From an uncultured Eubacterium sp. (GTDB lineage: Bacteria > Bacillota_A > Clostridia > Lachnospirales > Lachnospiraceae), in assembly GCA_948759685.1 (NCBI GenBank), contig CAQBGY010000052.1, positions 1-15,211 on the forward strand: 15,211 nt of DNA. Reading direction: 5' to 3'. Numbering within the stretch: position 1 is the stretch's first letter; the number at the start of each line of letters is the position of its first letter. Position numbers and translations under genes: made by a program. Shown piece after piece: positions 14,864 to 15,211 of the stretch. The notes under the pieces were generated by a model. The model had not been told where the DNA came from. It made no database searches and was given only the letters and a program-made list of their open reading frames with translations.

Positions 14864-15211
14864 TTAACAGTTCAACAATCCAACAGTTTCTCTGGCAATA
14901 GCAAGTTCTTCATTGGTTGGTACTACATAGACCTTAACCTTTGATTCCGGAGTGGAAATCATAACCTCCTCACCCCTTTTACTATTTGCCTCTTTATCCA
15001 AGATAATTCCTAAATATTCTAAATGATTACATACTGCTTCTCTTACCACAGAATTATTTTCACCTACACCTGCAGTAAACACGATACAATCCACACCATT
15101 CATAACAGCTGCATATGCCCCTACAAATCTCACAACAGTTCGTACATAAGTACCCAGCGCTGATTTCGCATATACATTTCCCTCGTCAATAGCCTTTGCA
15201 ATATCTCTGAA
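14864..15211 (-). CDS. ackA: Acetate kinase, C-terminal part (5' end beyond the window)
   Basis: Acetate kinase makes ATP from acetyl-phosphate in fermentative acetate production. The last 115 codons are present, out of about 400, and the frame is open to the window edge. The segment contains RDIAKAIDEGNVYAKSALG, then VRFVGAYAAVMNGVDCIVFTAGVGENNSVVRE, with the nucleotide-binding TAGVGEN motif of the ASKHA fold, and ends EELAIARETVGLLNC. A GTG at 15133 is not a start, only an internal valine codon. pta usually precedes ackA in Clostridia, but it would lie outside the window. No terminator hairpin is visible after the stop. Confidence 0.97.
   Translation of the reverse strand, partial: FRDIAKAIDEGNVYAKSALGTYVRTVVRFVGAYAAVMNGVDCIVFTAGVGENNSVVREAVCNHLEYLGIILDKEANSKRGEEVMISTPESKVKVYVVPTNEELAIARETVGLLNC

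Noticed and set aside
1..15211. CRISPR arrays, tRNA or rRNA genes, insertion sequences, riboswitches
   Set aside because: I saw no regularly spaced repeats, cloverleaf sequences, transposase-like proteins or long structured leaders anywhere on either strand.

Overview
The window reads as a housekeeping stretch of a low-GC Gram-positive chromosome, most likely class Clostridia and probably Lachnospiraceae. The grounds are the gene order (ackA, yceD, rpmF, plsX, acpP, rnc, smc, ftsY, then ylxM, ffh, rpsP, khpA, rimM, trmD), AT-rich codon use, strong AGGAGG-type ribosome binding sites, sigma-A type promoters, and an L32 N-terminus (MSICPKNKSSKG) of the kind I associate with Lachnospiraceae. The family-level call is an inference from memory. 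Every real gene lies on the minus strand, so the window is read from right to left. I see no tRNA, rRNA, CRISPR array, insertion sequence or prophage gene.

Right to left: (1) the 3' end of ackA runs off the right edge. (2) A textbook promoter (TTGACA, 17 bp, TATAAT) drives yceD (DUF177) and rpmF, and a strong hairpin terminator closes that unit. (3) A second promoter (TTGATT, 17 bp, TATATT) drives plsX and acpP. A weak hairpin with a U8 tract and a second perfect hairpin separate these from rnc, smc and ftsY. (4) ilvA (threonine deaminase) and a 959-residue YfhO-family membrane protein lie between ftsY and ylxM, two genes that are commonly adjacent. (5) A terminator after yfhO carries in its 3' arm the -35 box of the promoter for ylxM, ffh, rpsP, khpA, rimM and trmD. 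trmD runs off the left edge.

The genes cover lipid synthesis (plsX, acpP), RNA processing (rnc), chromosome segregation (smc), co-translational protein targeting (ftsY, ylxM, ffh) and ribosome and tRNA maturation (rpsP, khpA, rimM, trmD, rpmF, yceD). Many pairs are tightly packed, with ribosome binding sites inside the 3' end of the upstream gene: yceD/rpmF, plsX/acpP, rnc/smc and ylxM/ffh. rimM and trmD overlap by one base.

The main anomaly is that two adjacent, normally essential genes are both broken. acpP has lost roughly 8-11 codons of its N-terminal region together with its frame. rnc has a one-base frame change at an A5 run after codon 38. Both keep good start sites and intact catalytic regions. 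Assembly or sequencing error is the simplest explanation, but real lesions, or a split and recoded rnc, cannot be excluded from this sequence alone. I found no clearly novel system. The rest is a conserved core region with an unusual insertion and some compact regulatory overlaps.
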